Positions 7,072 through 13,903 of a stretch of 13,940 bases of DNA are shown here, piece by piece; positions within the stretch are counted from its first letter, which is position 1; every line of letters starts with the position of its first letter. The notes below the pieces were generated by a model that ran no database searches, had not been told where the DNA came from, and worked only from the letters and a program-made list of their open reading frames with translations. The stretch is taken from assembly GCA_031278315.1 (NCBI GenBank), contig JAITKS010000274.1, positions 1-13,940 of the forward strand, read 5' to 3'. The DNA comes from Planctomycetaceae bacterium (GTDB lineage: Bacteria > Planctomycetota > Planctomycetia > Pirellulales > Thermoguttaceae). Position numbers and translations under genes: made by a program.

Positions 7072-7953
7072 ATGAATACTGATTTATTTTCTGTTATTAG
7101 TCCTTCTGCCAAGATTGGCAGCAATGTTGAAATAGGACATTTTTGTGTTATTGAACCTGATGTTGTAATTGGCAAAGATTGCCGTATTGCATCGCATGTA
7201 ACGATCAAGCGCGGGGTTGTTATCGGCGAGAAAAATATTTTTTATGAGGGTGTAACGATTGGCAATTTACCGCAGCATACTGCTGTCGGCGATGATACAG
7301 GCAATGTAGTTATTGGTGATAATAATATTTTTCGTGAAAATGTAACTGTGCATCGTGCGATGCATGAGCCGGCTGTGACGAAGATAGGCGATTCAAATTA
7401 TTTTATGGTGAATGCGCATGTTGCACATGATTGTAAGGTTGGCAACAACAATGTAATAGTAAACAATGTCATGCTTGCGGGGCATGTTGAAATTGGCAAT
7501 CGTGTCAATATTGGCGGTGCGGTGGGAGTACATCAATTTTGTAGAATTGGATCGTATGCAATGGTTGGAGCGCAAGCTCATGTTATTCAGGACGTGTTAC
7601 CATACGTTACGGTTGATGGATTAACGAGTCGAATTGTTGGACTTAATTTGATCGGATTGAGACGTAACGGATATTCGACAAGTGAAATCAATATTTTGAA
7701 AGAAGTTTACAGATTAGTTTATCGCAGCGGAATTGCGTGGAAGGAAATTCTACAAAAGTTGCAAGAGAGTTATTCAACTGGGGTAGCCGCAGAAATTACA
7801 AGATTCATTTTAGCGACAAAGCGGGGCATAGTTCATGAAGGACGATATGCTGAAAATTCGTTAATAAAATTCAGTAAACCTACAGACAATAAATCGAACA
7901 ATGAATCCGCAAACAATGAAGAGTCGCCTGCTTTAAGAATAAATGCAGGATAA
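7072..7953 (+). CDS. lpxA: acyl-ACP--UDP-N-acetylglucosamine O-acyltransferase (LpxA)
   Basis: First step of lipid A synthesis: transfers a 3-hydroxyacyl chain from acyl carrier protein to UDP-GlcNAc in the cytoplasm. Residues about 8-190 are left-handed beta-helix hexapeptide repeats (IGSNVE, IGHFCV, VIGDNN and so on). The catalytic His is H119 in NAHVAHD; H138 in AGHVE and H154 in VHQFCRIG match conserved active-site histidines. GLNLIGLRRNGYS (190-202) opens the helical C-terminal domain. At 293 residues it exceeds the 262 of E. coli, mostly through an Asn/Ser-rich tail (about 268-293) that looks disordered. The E. coli chain-length residue Gly173 aligns with Ala167. No fabZ, lpxD, lpxB or lpxC neighbour is present, so the gene stands apart from the usual cluster. 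There is no Shine-Dalgarno sequence; an in-frame TAA at 7066-7068 rules out a longer start. Confidence 0.95.
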   Translation: MNTDLFSVISPSAKIGSNVEIGHFCVIEPDVVIGKDCRIASHVTIKRGVVIGEKNIFYEGVTIGNLPQHTAVGDDTGNVVIGDNNIFRENVTVHRAMHEPAVTKIGDSNYFMVNAHVAHDCKVGNNNVIVNNVMLAGHVEIGNRVNIGGAVGVHQFCRIGSYAMVGAQAHVIQDVLPYVTVDGLTSRIVGLNLIGLRRNGYSTSEINILKEVYRLVYRSGIAWKEILQKLQESYSTGVAAEITRFILATKRGIVHEGRYAENSLIKFSKPTDNKSNNESANNEESPALRINAG

Positions 7954-7962
7954 TTCATTGAT

Positions 7963-8059
7963 TGATATATATACTTTTCATGGTGATGAAATTTGTGTTC
8001 ATTTTTTGTAACGAAAAAGCAACAAACAAAAAAAATATTCAACTGATATATACTTTTCA
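7963..8059. repeat. imperfect direct repeat between the convergent lpxA and GNAT genes
   Basis: TGATATATATACTTTTCA (7963-7980) and TGATATATACTTTTCA (8044-8059) differ only by one TA step and lie 81 bp apart in a 139-bp spacer. They could be footprints of a duplication or bound by the same factor. Confidence 0.6.
7986..8007 (+). terminator. candidate terminator of lpxA
   Basis: ATGAA (7986-7990) pairs with TTCAT (7998-8002), and six T residues run through 8002-8007. Placement 33 bp after the lpxA stop and before a convergent gene fits a terminator. The 5-bp AT-rich stem is weak. Confidence 0.35.
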
Positions 8060-8092
8060 CACTTTAAATTTCGGTATTCGTTTTAAAGTAAA

Positions 8093-8569
8093 TTATTCGG
8101 CGAGGCGTTTGAGAGTTTCATTTTCTAGTCGAAAAGTTATCCAATTGTTGACGGCGTGTCCTCCGAGTTTTTCATAAAATGCAATACTGTTGTCATTCCA
8201 ATCGAGTACCATCCAATCAATACGAAAACAACCGCATGATCGTGCAATTCGTGCCAACTCATGAAAAAACATTGTTCCAATACCAAGTCGGCGAAACAAT
8301 GGACGTACAAAAAGGTCTTCGATATAAATTCCTGCCCGACCGCGAAAAGTCGAATAAGTAAAATAGTATAAAGCAAAACCAACCGTTTCTCCTTGATACT
8401 CCGCCAGTAACACTTCTATCCGCCGAGACGAAATCCATTCGTACAAAATTTCTTTCGACATCAACACCGATTCAGAAAGATGTTCATATTCGGCGAGTTC
8501 AAGAATAAATTGTAAAACCAATTCCGTATCTTCCGGAACGGCAATCCGTATCGTTATTGGGTGAGTCAT
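8093..8569 (-). CDS. GNAT-family N-acetyltransferase, SSAT/thialysine-acetyltransferase-like
   Basis: A 158-residue acetyl-CoA-dependent N-acetyltransferase, cytoplasmic. The acetyl-CoA-binding motif A is clear: IYIEDLFVRPLFRRLGIGT (81-99) with the R-R-L-G-I-G pyrophosphate loop. The YFTYSTFRGR stretch (69-78), the IYIEDL strand and the DWMVLDWN segment (118-125) followed by FYEKLGG (131-137) closely resemble spermidine/diamine and thialysine acetyltransferases. A small amine or amino-acid side chain is therefore the likeliest substrate; specificity is not proven by sequence. Full length. It faces lpxA and has a 760-bp spacer behind it. No Shine-Dalgarno sequence; the region just upstream of the start is a 13-bp tandem repeat. 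Confidence 0.9.
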   Translation of the reverse strand: MTHPITIRIAVPEDTELVLQFILELAEYEHLSESVLMSKEILYEWISSRRIEVLLAEYQGETVGFALYYFTYSTFRGRAGIYIEDLFVRPLFRRLGIGTMFFHELARIARSCGCFRIDWMVLDWNDNSIAFYEKLGGHAVNNWITFRLENETLKRLAE

Positions 8570-8583
8570 AAATTTTATTTTAA

Positions 8584-8648
8584 AGTGTTTGTGAGAAGTG
8601 TTTGTGAGAAATGTTTATGAGAAGTGTTTGTGAGAAATGTTTGTGAAT
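8584..8648. repeat. five tandem copies of a 13-bp unit upstream of the GNAT gene
   Basis: Unit ARTGTTTRTGAGA at 8584-8596, 8597-8609, 8610-8622, 8623-8635 and 8636-8648; the first, second and fourth copies are identical and the last ends in AAT. The array starts 15 bp upstream of the GNAT start codon, so it occupies the leader or core promoter of that gene. Confidence 0.92.
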
Positions 8649-9200
8649 TTCGTTACAACACCGACCTTTTAAGTATTAGTAATTTATAATCTGGTTGAAT
8701 GTATAACCGGATTATTCGGATTATTCTTGTGATGAAACAACATTGATTATCATTGTCATTATCTTGATCATTATTGTCATTTAGCAAACCGAGTTTATCA
8801 TAATAGAAAATGCCGGTGCTTTCAAGAGACGTCTTAATGAGTCGTATTTGTTTGTTTATTTGTATTGTTTAATTTCATGTTTGATATGAATATTAAGGAC
8901 TCCCCTTGTCAATTTCATAATTATGTGTATTCTTTTACAAGTTTATTAGCAATAAGACTCAAAACGATGTTAATAACTTTTTTTACTCATTCACTATCTT
9001 TTGGTAACGGGTCGAAATTCGTTATTTGATAAGCTTGATAAACGGTGAAAAGGATTTTTTTCATAAAGTATTTCGCTATATTTCGCACTACTTGCGAGAC
9101 CCGAACCTCCATATTACCAAATTACTAAATCACAATAAAATTAACTTTTTAAATTGATCTAACTTGAATTTTCGGTTAGAACGGTCTGCTTGCCAATCGG

Positions 9201-9224
9201 ACATCAGACTTTACATCAGACTTT
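9201..9224. repeat. perfect tandem 12-mer upstream of secA
   Basis: ACATCAGACTTT at 9201-9212 is repeated exactly at 9213-9224, about 105 bp before the secA start. Confidence 0.9.
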
Positions 9225-9272
9225 ACTGAATCCGTTTTTGTACTGCCGAAATTCATATTACGATTTGCGTAT

Positions 9273-9299
9273 CGCGTATATTATGATTGCGCGTATATT
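9273..9299. repeat. 10-bp direct repeat close to the secA start
   Basis: CGCGTATATT occurs at 9273-9282 and 9290-9299, with a further GCGTAT at 9267-9272. The second copy ends 30 bp before the start codon. It could be a binding site in the promoter region or part of the untranslated leader; no direct evidence separates these. Confidence 0.5.
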
Positions 9300-9329
9300 T
9301 CAACCATTAAATCTTGAATCTTAAATTTT

Positions 9330-12300
9330 ATGTCTTTTTTTGAAGATGCTTTTGAATCAGTAGGCGATTTTTTTACTTCCGTTACTAGATGGATTGAACG
9401 TACAATAACTTCGATGTTTGGGGCAGCCAATGCGCGGTATATACGTCAGCTTCAACCTAAAATTGATGCGATCAACGAGCTTGAACCATTGATGTTGTCA
9501 TTATCCGATGACGAATTGAAAGCGAAAACTAACGAGTTTAAACTTCGTCTTTCGCAGGGAGCTGTGCTTGATGATATTCTTATAGAGGCTTTTGCGGTTT
9601 GTCGGGAGGCTGGGCGGCGTGTTCTTGGGCTGCGGCATTATGATGTGCAACTTATGGGCGGAATAGTTTTGCATAGCGGTGCGATTGCAGAAATGGTAAC
9701 GGGCGAAGGTAAAACTCTTGTTGCGACGTTACCGGCATATTTGAATGCTTTAACTGGTCAAGGTGTTCATGTTGTTACGGTCAATGATTATCTTGCGCGG
9801 CGGGACATGGAATGGATGGGACCGCTTTATATTTCTCTTGGAATAACTGTCGGCGCTATTCAGGGCGACATGGAAGCACACGACCGGCAAAAAGCATATC
9901 AATGTGACATCACGTACGGTACAAACAATGAATTCGGATTTGACTATCTGCGTGATAATATGAAATTTGCCGCAAAGGGGGACAATAGATTTTCGCCGCA
10001 ATTTCAACAAGTTCAGGGCAAACTCCATTATGCAATTATTGACGAAGTTGATAATATTCTAATTGACGAAGCGCGAACTCCGTTAATTATTGCCGGTTCA
10101 GCTCATGGTGATGTTACGAAATATAGTCATGCGAATAAAATTGCTAAACAATTAATTAAGGTAATCGATTTTGAAGTCAACGAAAAAGATCACACGACAA
10201 ATTTAACCGACGCCGGAATTAGACACGCCGAAAAGTTAGTTGGCGTCGAGTCTTTCTACACAGCTGGAAACATGGAATGGCCGCATTTAATTGACAATGC
10301 TTTGAAGGCGCATCATCTTTACAAGCTCGATGTAAATTACATGATCAACGGTGACGAGATTATTATCGTTGACGAGTTCACCGGACGTGCTATGCCGGGA
10401 CGGCATTGGAGTGACGGATTACATCAAGCTGTCGAGGCGAAAGAAAATGTAAAAATCAAGGAAGAGAATCAAACTTTAGCAACAATAACGTTACAAAATT
10501 TCTTCAAATTGTATGACAAAATTTCAGGTATGACTGGAACCGGTATGACGGAAGCGTCGGAATTTTTGAAAATTTATCGTCTTGAAGTAATTGCGATACC
10601 AACTAACAAACCGTTGAGGCGGATGAATTATCCCGATGTAATTTACAAGACGGAACGCGAAAAGTACAAAGCGATTGTTGAAGCGATTGAGCGAATTCAC
10701 AAATGGGATATTCTCGACTTAAACGGTGATGAAAGTAATGAGGTTATTGGAACAATTGTACGTGAGGAAAATGATCGTGTTGAATTTAGTCCTAAAGGTT
10801 CTAAGCAGCCGGTATGGTTTGTTAGGAAGGATATAAAAAATATTTCGTACAAGGGGCGTCCGATTCTTGTTGGTACTGTTTCGATTGAGAAGAGCGAGCT
10901 TGTGTCAAGTATGCTTGACATGAAGGGGATAAAGCATCAAGTTCTCAATGCGAAATATCATCAGCGCGAGGCGGAGATTATTGCACAAGCAGGGCGGAAG
11001 TCTGCTGTAACGATTGCAACTAACATGGCGGGGCGAGGTACTGACATTATACTTGGAGGAAATCCTGAAGCGATGGCGTGGAGTATTTTGCAAGAGAGTT
11101 ATCCTACGCGGCTTGAAGTACCGCGGGATATTTGGACAGAGTTAATAGCAAAAATCGAAGCAAGCGAAAACATGAAAGAAGAGAGCGAAGATGTAAGAGC
11201 AATGGGAGGCTTGCATATTATCGGCACCGAAAGACATGAAGCAAGAAGAATCGATTTACAACTACGGGGACGAACCGGAAGGCAGGGTGATCCTGGGACG
11301 AGTCGTTTTTATATTTCGCTTGAAGATGATCTAATGAGAATTTTCGGAGGTGATTGGATTAAAAGGTTATTGACTTCTTTCGGATTTGGTGAAGATGTTC
11401 CGTTAGAGCATAAAATGTTAAGCCGAAGAATTGAAGGGGCACAACGAAAAGTCGAGGAACGGAATTTTGACATCCGTAAAAATTTGCTAGAGTACGACGA
11501 AGTTATGGATTTTCAACGCAAAAGTGTTTATGGTTATAGGCAGAGAATTCTTGACGGCGCAAACACAAAGGAACTGATATTAGAAATGATAGATGAGGAA
11601 ATAAGTGTTCATTTAGGGCAATTCTTAGACAAAGATTATGAGGCGGCATCTTTTGCAGCGTGGGCAGGAAATCGATTGGGGATAGAATTTGAAACAAGAG
11701 ATTTCAGAGGTGCTTCGTTTGAAGCAGCGCAAGAGTTTGCGATTGATACGGTCATGCGGAAGGCAGAATCGGAAGTGCTGGAGGCAATTGATGAAAATGT
11801 TTCGGACGAGATTGAAGAATCGGAACAGAATTGGCAAGCTCTAGCGAACTGGATGAATTCACGTTGGAAAACAAGATACACGGACAGAGACTTAAAACGA
11901 ATTCCATACGAAGAACTTGCAGATGTTTTGACAGAAAAGGCACGAAAATTTATTGCGAGTATTGATTTATCGGAAGGTGTGGAATTACTTGTTCATGGTT
12001 ATGGAATAAAGATGGCGGTTGCGTGGATTAAGCAGAAGTTCGGAATTGATACTGATTTTTCTGATATTATTGAAGCAGACAAATCGGTATTTATTGAGCG
12101 GGTGCGTAAATTAACGTATGAAAAATATCGTGAGAAGGAAATACAATTTCCGGTCATTTCAGGATTGGTTCATTATACAATTAAAGACGCAAGCGGACGC
12201 AGATATAATCGTGAGCCGTTAGTTGATTGGGCGAGACGCCGTTTTAATGTCGATTTCGAGTTAGATGAATTGAAAAATCGTCAGAGGCAAGAAATTGAGA

Positions 12301-13229
12301 TGATAATGTACGATAAAAGCCGTATTGCATCGGAGCGAGTGCCGGAATTATATTTGGAATTAAGGCGGCAGCTTGATGATTTGTTACGGCATAATGGAAT
12401 TGATCCAGAGCTGTTGAGAAAAAGGTTAGAAGCAGAAATAACTGCGAACTCAGCGGAGGGAAAAAATTTCGCAGGATCAAAATTTGCTGTAAGAAGTGTA
12501 AATAGACAACCGGCAAGATACACAGGAAAATATACTTCCGTAAGAGATACTATACCGGCAAAAAATGAAAATATTAAAAAAGAGAATATTCAAAAAGATG
12601 CGTATCTGGATAATTTCGTTGAATGGGCGAATAAGGAATTTGCAGGCGATTTATATGGAGGCTTGACGACGGAAATAATGTTAAATTGGGAAGTCGCTGA
12701 AATTGAAGACAGAATTTGTTCGTTAATTGAAGACAGATACAATCCGGAAATGAGGAGAATGGAGCGGTCGTTAGTGTTACAAATTCTTGACTCGGCGTGG
12801 AAGGATCATTTGTTGGTGATGGATCATTTGAGGTCGAGTATAGGATTAAGAGGTTATGCGCAGGAAGACCCGAAGGTCGCGTATAAGCGGGATGGAATGA
12901 AATTATTTCGGCAAATGTGGGATTCAATTTATGCGCGTGTAACTGATTTAGTTTTCAAAGTAGAGAATATGGATGTTGAAGAAGCGAGTAATATATGGTC
13001 AGAGACGAATGCGATACATGAGGAAATGCAAGCTAATTCGGTTGTGAGTGAAGTCGTAAGTGAGAAAGCATCTGTATCAAGAAAAAAAGTTGAGCTGCCG
13101 GAGCAAACTACAACAAGTGATCAGAAACCGGAGCCAATCCGAAATCGTGAGCCGCATGTCGGACGCAATGAACCGTGTCCATGCGGAAGCGGAAAAAAAT
13201 ACAAAAATTGTCATGGAAAAAATAAATAA
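9330..13229 (+). CDS. secA: preprotein translocase ATPase SecA, extended form
   Basis: Motor that pushes unfolded preproteins through SecYEG at the inner membrane. The 1299 residues far exceed the 901 of E. coli, yet all core marks are present: Walker A TGEGKT (124-129), DEVDNILIDEARTPL (238-252), SGMTGT (399-404), VGTVSIEKSE (514-523), ATNMAGRGTDI (563-573), GTERHEARRIDLQLRGRTGR (632-651) and, near the end, ILDSAWKDHLLVMDHLR (1152-1168). The C-terminus keeps the zinc/SecB-binding motif C1283-P-C1285 ... C1294-H1295. Extra length comes from a strand-rich insert (about 458-507) between the ATPase halves and about 300 residues (about 770-1100) in the helical wing region, where a Trp-centred motif recurs about five times. 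Residues 1035-1090 look disordered. The N-terminal 35 residues before the conserved core include an amphipathic stretch. No Shine-Dalgarno sequence. Monocistronic as far as visible. Confidence 0.98.
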   Translation: MSFFEDAFESVGDFFTSVTRWIERTITSMFGAANARYIRQLQPKIDAINELEPLMLSLSDDELKAKTNEFKLRLSQGAVLDDILIEAFAVCREAGRRVLGLRHYDVQLMGGIVLHSGAIAEMVTGEGKTLVATLPAYLNALTGQGVHVVTVNDYLARRDMEWMGPLYISLGITVGAIQGDMEAHDRQKAYQCDITYGTNNEFGFDYLRDNMKFAAKGDNRFSPQFQQVQGKLHYAIIDEVDNILIDEARTPLIIAGSAHGDVTKYSHANKIAKQLIKVIDFEVNEKDHTTNLTDAGIRHAEKLVGVESFYTAGNMEWPHLIDNALKAHHLYKLDVNYMINGDEIIIVDEFTGRAMPGRHWSDGLHQAVEAKENVKIKEENQTLATITLQNFFKLYDKISGMTGTGMTEASEFLKIYRLEVIAIPTNKPLRRMNYPDVIYKTEREKYKAIVEAIERIHKWDILDLNGDESNEVIGTIVREENDRVEFSPKGSKQPVWFVRKDIKNISYKGRPILVGTVSIEKSELVSSMLDMKGIKHQVLNAKYHQREAEIIAQAGRKSAVTIATNMAGRGTDIILGGNPEAMAWSILQESYPTRLEVPRDIWTELIAKIEASENMKEESEDVRAMGGLHIIGTERHEARRIDLQLRGRTGRQGDPGTSRFYISLEDDLMRIFGGDWIKRLLTSFGFGEDVPLEHKMLSRRIEGAQRKVEERNFDIRKNLLEYDEVMDFQRKSVYGYRQRILDGANTKELILEMIDEEISVHLGQFLDKDYEAASFAAWAGNRLGIEFETRDFRGASFEAAQEFAIDTVMRKAESEVLEAIDENVSDEIEESEQNWQALANWMNSRWKTRYTDRDLKRIPYEELADVLTEKARKFIASIDLSEGVELLVHGYGIKMAVAWIKQKFGIDTDFSDIIEADKSVFIERVRKLTYEKYREKEIQFPVISGLVHYTIKDASGRRYNREPLVDWARRRFNVDFELDELKNRQRQEIEMIMYDKSRIASERVPELYLELRRQLDDLLRHNGIDPELLRKRLEAEITANSAEGKNFAGSKFAVRSVNRQPARYTGKYTSVRDTIPAKNENIKKENIQKDAYLDNFVEWANKEFAGDLYGGLTTEIMLNWEVAEIEDRICSLIEDRYNPEMRRMERSLVLQILDSAWKDHLLVMDHLRSSIGLRGYAQEDPKVAYKRDGMKLFRQMWDSIYARVTDLVFKVENMDVEEASNIWSETNAIHEEMQANSVVSEVVSEKASVSRKKVELPEQTTTSDQKPEPIRNREPHVGRNEPCPCGSGKKYKNCHGKNK

Positions 13230-13291
13230 GCAACTTTGTAATATATCAAAGGTTAGTTAAAAATAAAAATCTAAAAATTACGAAATATTCT

Positions 13292-13322
13292 TTCTCTGTG
13301 TTCTCTGTGTCCTCTGTGGTTA
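13292..13322. repeat. three 9-bp CTCTGTG-type tandem units
   Basis: TTCTCTGTG (13292-13300), TTCTCTGTG (13301-13309) and TCCTCTGTG (13310-13318) are followed by GTTA. From memory, near-identical strings (reverse complement TAACCACAGAGGACACAGAG) recur between genes of many unrelated bacteria; this recollection is not checked here. Confidence 0.8.
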
Positions 13323-13396
13323 ATAAAAAAAATAAGGTTAGTGTATGATGATTTAATGATTCGAATTTACTATCGATAATAATCTCCGCATGCGAA

Positions 13397-13424
13397 CTAA
13401 CCACTAACCACTAACCACTAACCA
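13397..13424. repeat. four perfect tandem copies of CTAACCA
   Basis: Units at 13397-13403, 13404-13410, 13411-13417 and 13418-13424, then CTG. Such 7-bp arrays change copy number easily. It lies 54 bp before the promoter of the riboswitch transcript. Confidence 0.95.
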
Positions 13425-13477
13425 CTGATTTATTATACGTATTACGATATTTTTTGAGACAAAAAGAGTCGTACTGC

Positions 13478-13505
13478 TTGACAGGTTATTTTATCGGGCT
13501 ACAAT
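13478..13505 (+). promoter_or_regulatory. near-consensus sigma70 promoter of the riboswitch transcript
   Basis: TTGACA (13478-13483, 6/6) and TACAAT (13500-13505, 5/6) are separated by 16 bases. Transcription would begin near 13512, about a dozen bases before the first riboswitch helix. It is the best promoter match in the window, and its placement fits the downstream RNA element. Confidence 0.75.
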
Positions 13506-13523
13506 GTTGTGCGTATTAAAAAT

Positions 13524-13789
13524 GAGTGGCTGGTGTTCGCCGAAATGTTCTCATTTGGGCGAGTAACAGGGAATCCGGTGACAGGTAAATATTTGTACCT
13601 TAGTCCGGGACGGTCCTCGCCGCTGTAATCGGTGTGTATTCAAAACGGGATACAAAAAAACATCAATGCTTTGTTGACCATTGATTTCCCAAGTGGGATT
13701 TCGAGAAGGTCGATGTTTTTCGCCGAAAGTCAGAAGACCTACCAACGCTCTATTATTTTTGTATAACTTTTCACGAGGAGATGAAAAGT
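13524..13789 (+). promoter_or_regulatory. cobalamin (adenosylcobalamin-type) riboswitch
   Basis: Senses vitamin B12 coenzyme in the nascent mRNA and usually lowers expression of B12 uptake or synthesis genes. P1 is GAGTG (13524-13528) with CGCTC (13746-13750). P2 starts at TCGCC and closes with GGCGA around a nested AAATG/CATTT stem (about 13537-13562). The conserved core ACAGGGAATCCGGTGACAGG (13566-13585), a P6-like AGGTA/TACCT stem, AGTCCGGGACGG (13602-13613) and the CCGCTGTAA region follow. The B12 box AAAGTCAGAAGACCTACC lies at 13726-13743. A perfect 8-bp P13 hairpin ACTTTTCA/TGAAAAGT (13766-13773 with 13782-13789) presents loop CGAGGA (13774-13779), exactly complementary to L5 TCCTCG (13614-13619), the known kissing-loop contact. 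The regulated gene starts at 13904. Confidence 0.93.
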
Positions 13790-13881
13790 CTATAACAACT
13801 TTTAACATTCTCGACAGTACCACGTTTTTTTGTGCGCTATCGACGTATGATATTTTGCGCCGCGTAGAAGGACTGTCTAAC

Positions 13882-13899
13882 TTTTTCCAATAGGAGAAA
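13882..13899 (+). promoter_or_regulatory. possible Shine-Dalgarno-masking hairpin of the riboswitch
   Basis: TTTTTCC (13882-13888) can pair with GGAGAAA (13893-13899) through seven pairs including one G-U, around loop AATA. The stem buries GGAG, the ribosome binding site 7 bases before the ATG at 13904. An upstream GACAGT (13813-13818) can also pair with ACTGTC (13872-13877), just before the stem. This would suit control of translation rather than termination; I see no stem followed by a U-run in 13790-13890. Which structure forms with or without B12 is inference. Confidence 0.45.
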
Positions 13900-13903
13900 A
13901 AAA

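Larger units (their letters stand above)
8570..9329. other. 760-bp spacer between the GNAT gene and secA
   Basis: I see no gene here on either strand, only chance peptides of about 20 codons. It holds the 13-bp tandem repeats behind the GNAT start, a tandem GGATTATTC pair (8709-8717 and 8718-8726), a TCATTGTCATTATC-like run of imperfect repeats (about 8747-8780), a tandem 12-mer (9201-9224), and a direct repeat near secA (9273-9299). Promoters for both divergent genes must lie here. I found no recognisable tRNA, riboswitch or protein binding site. Confidence 0.6.
13230..13477. other. spacer after secA carrying two short tandem repeats
   Basis: No gene is visible. A weak stem CTTTG/CAAAG (13234-13238 with 13247-13251) follows secA but lacks a U-tract, so I do not call a terminator. 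The rest is AT-rich apart from the two repeat arrays listed separately. Together with the riboswitch leader, the stretch from the secA stop to the next start codon is 674 bp. Confidence 0.6.

Noticed and set aside
8810..8872. 20-codon ATG frame with a hydrophobic end in the secA upstream gap.
   Set aside because: No ribosome binding site and no similarity I recognise; too short to separate from chance.
9087..9110. GAGACCCGAACCTCC string, possible tRNA 3' half on the minus strand.
   Set aside because: The T-loop does not fit the GTTCRA pattern and no cloverleaf can be drawn from the flanks.
9114..9141. TTACCA-16-TAAAAT as a secA promoter.
   Set aside because: Only 4/6 at -35, and AT-rich DNA yields many such matches; nothing singles it out.
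13774..13786. GAGGAG directly before an ATG in the riboswitch P13 hairpin, as a gene start.
   Set aside because: There is no spacing between the site and the ATG, the sequence is explained as the kissing loop, and the frame gives no signal-like protein.
13551..13823. 90-codon minus-strand open frame across the B12 leader.
   Set aside because: It overlaps the riboswitch almost fully, and the sequence there is explained by RNA structure; the peptide has no recognisable features.
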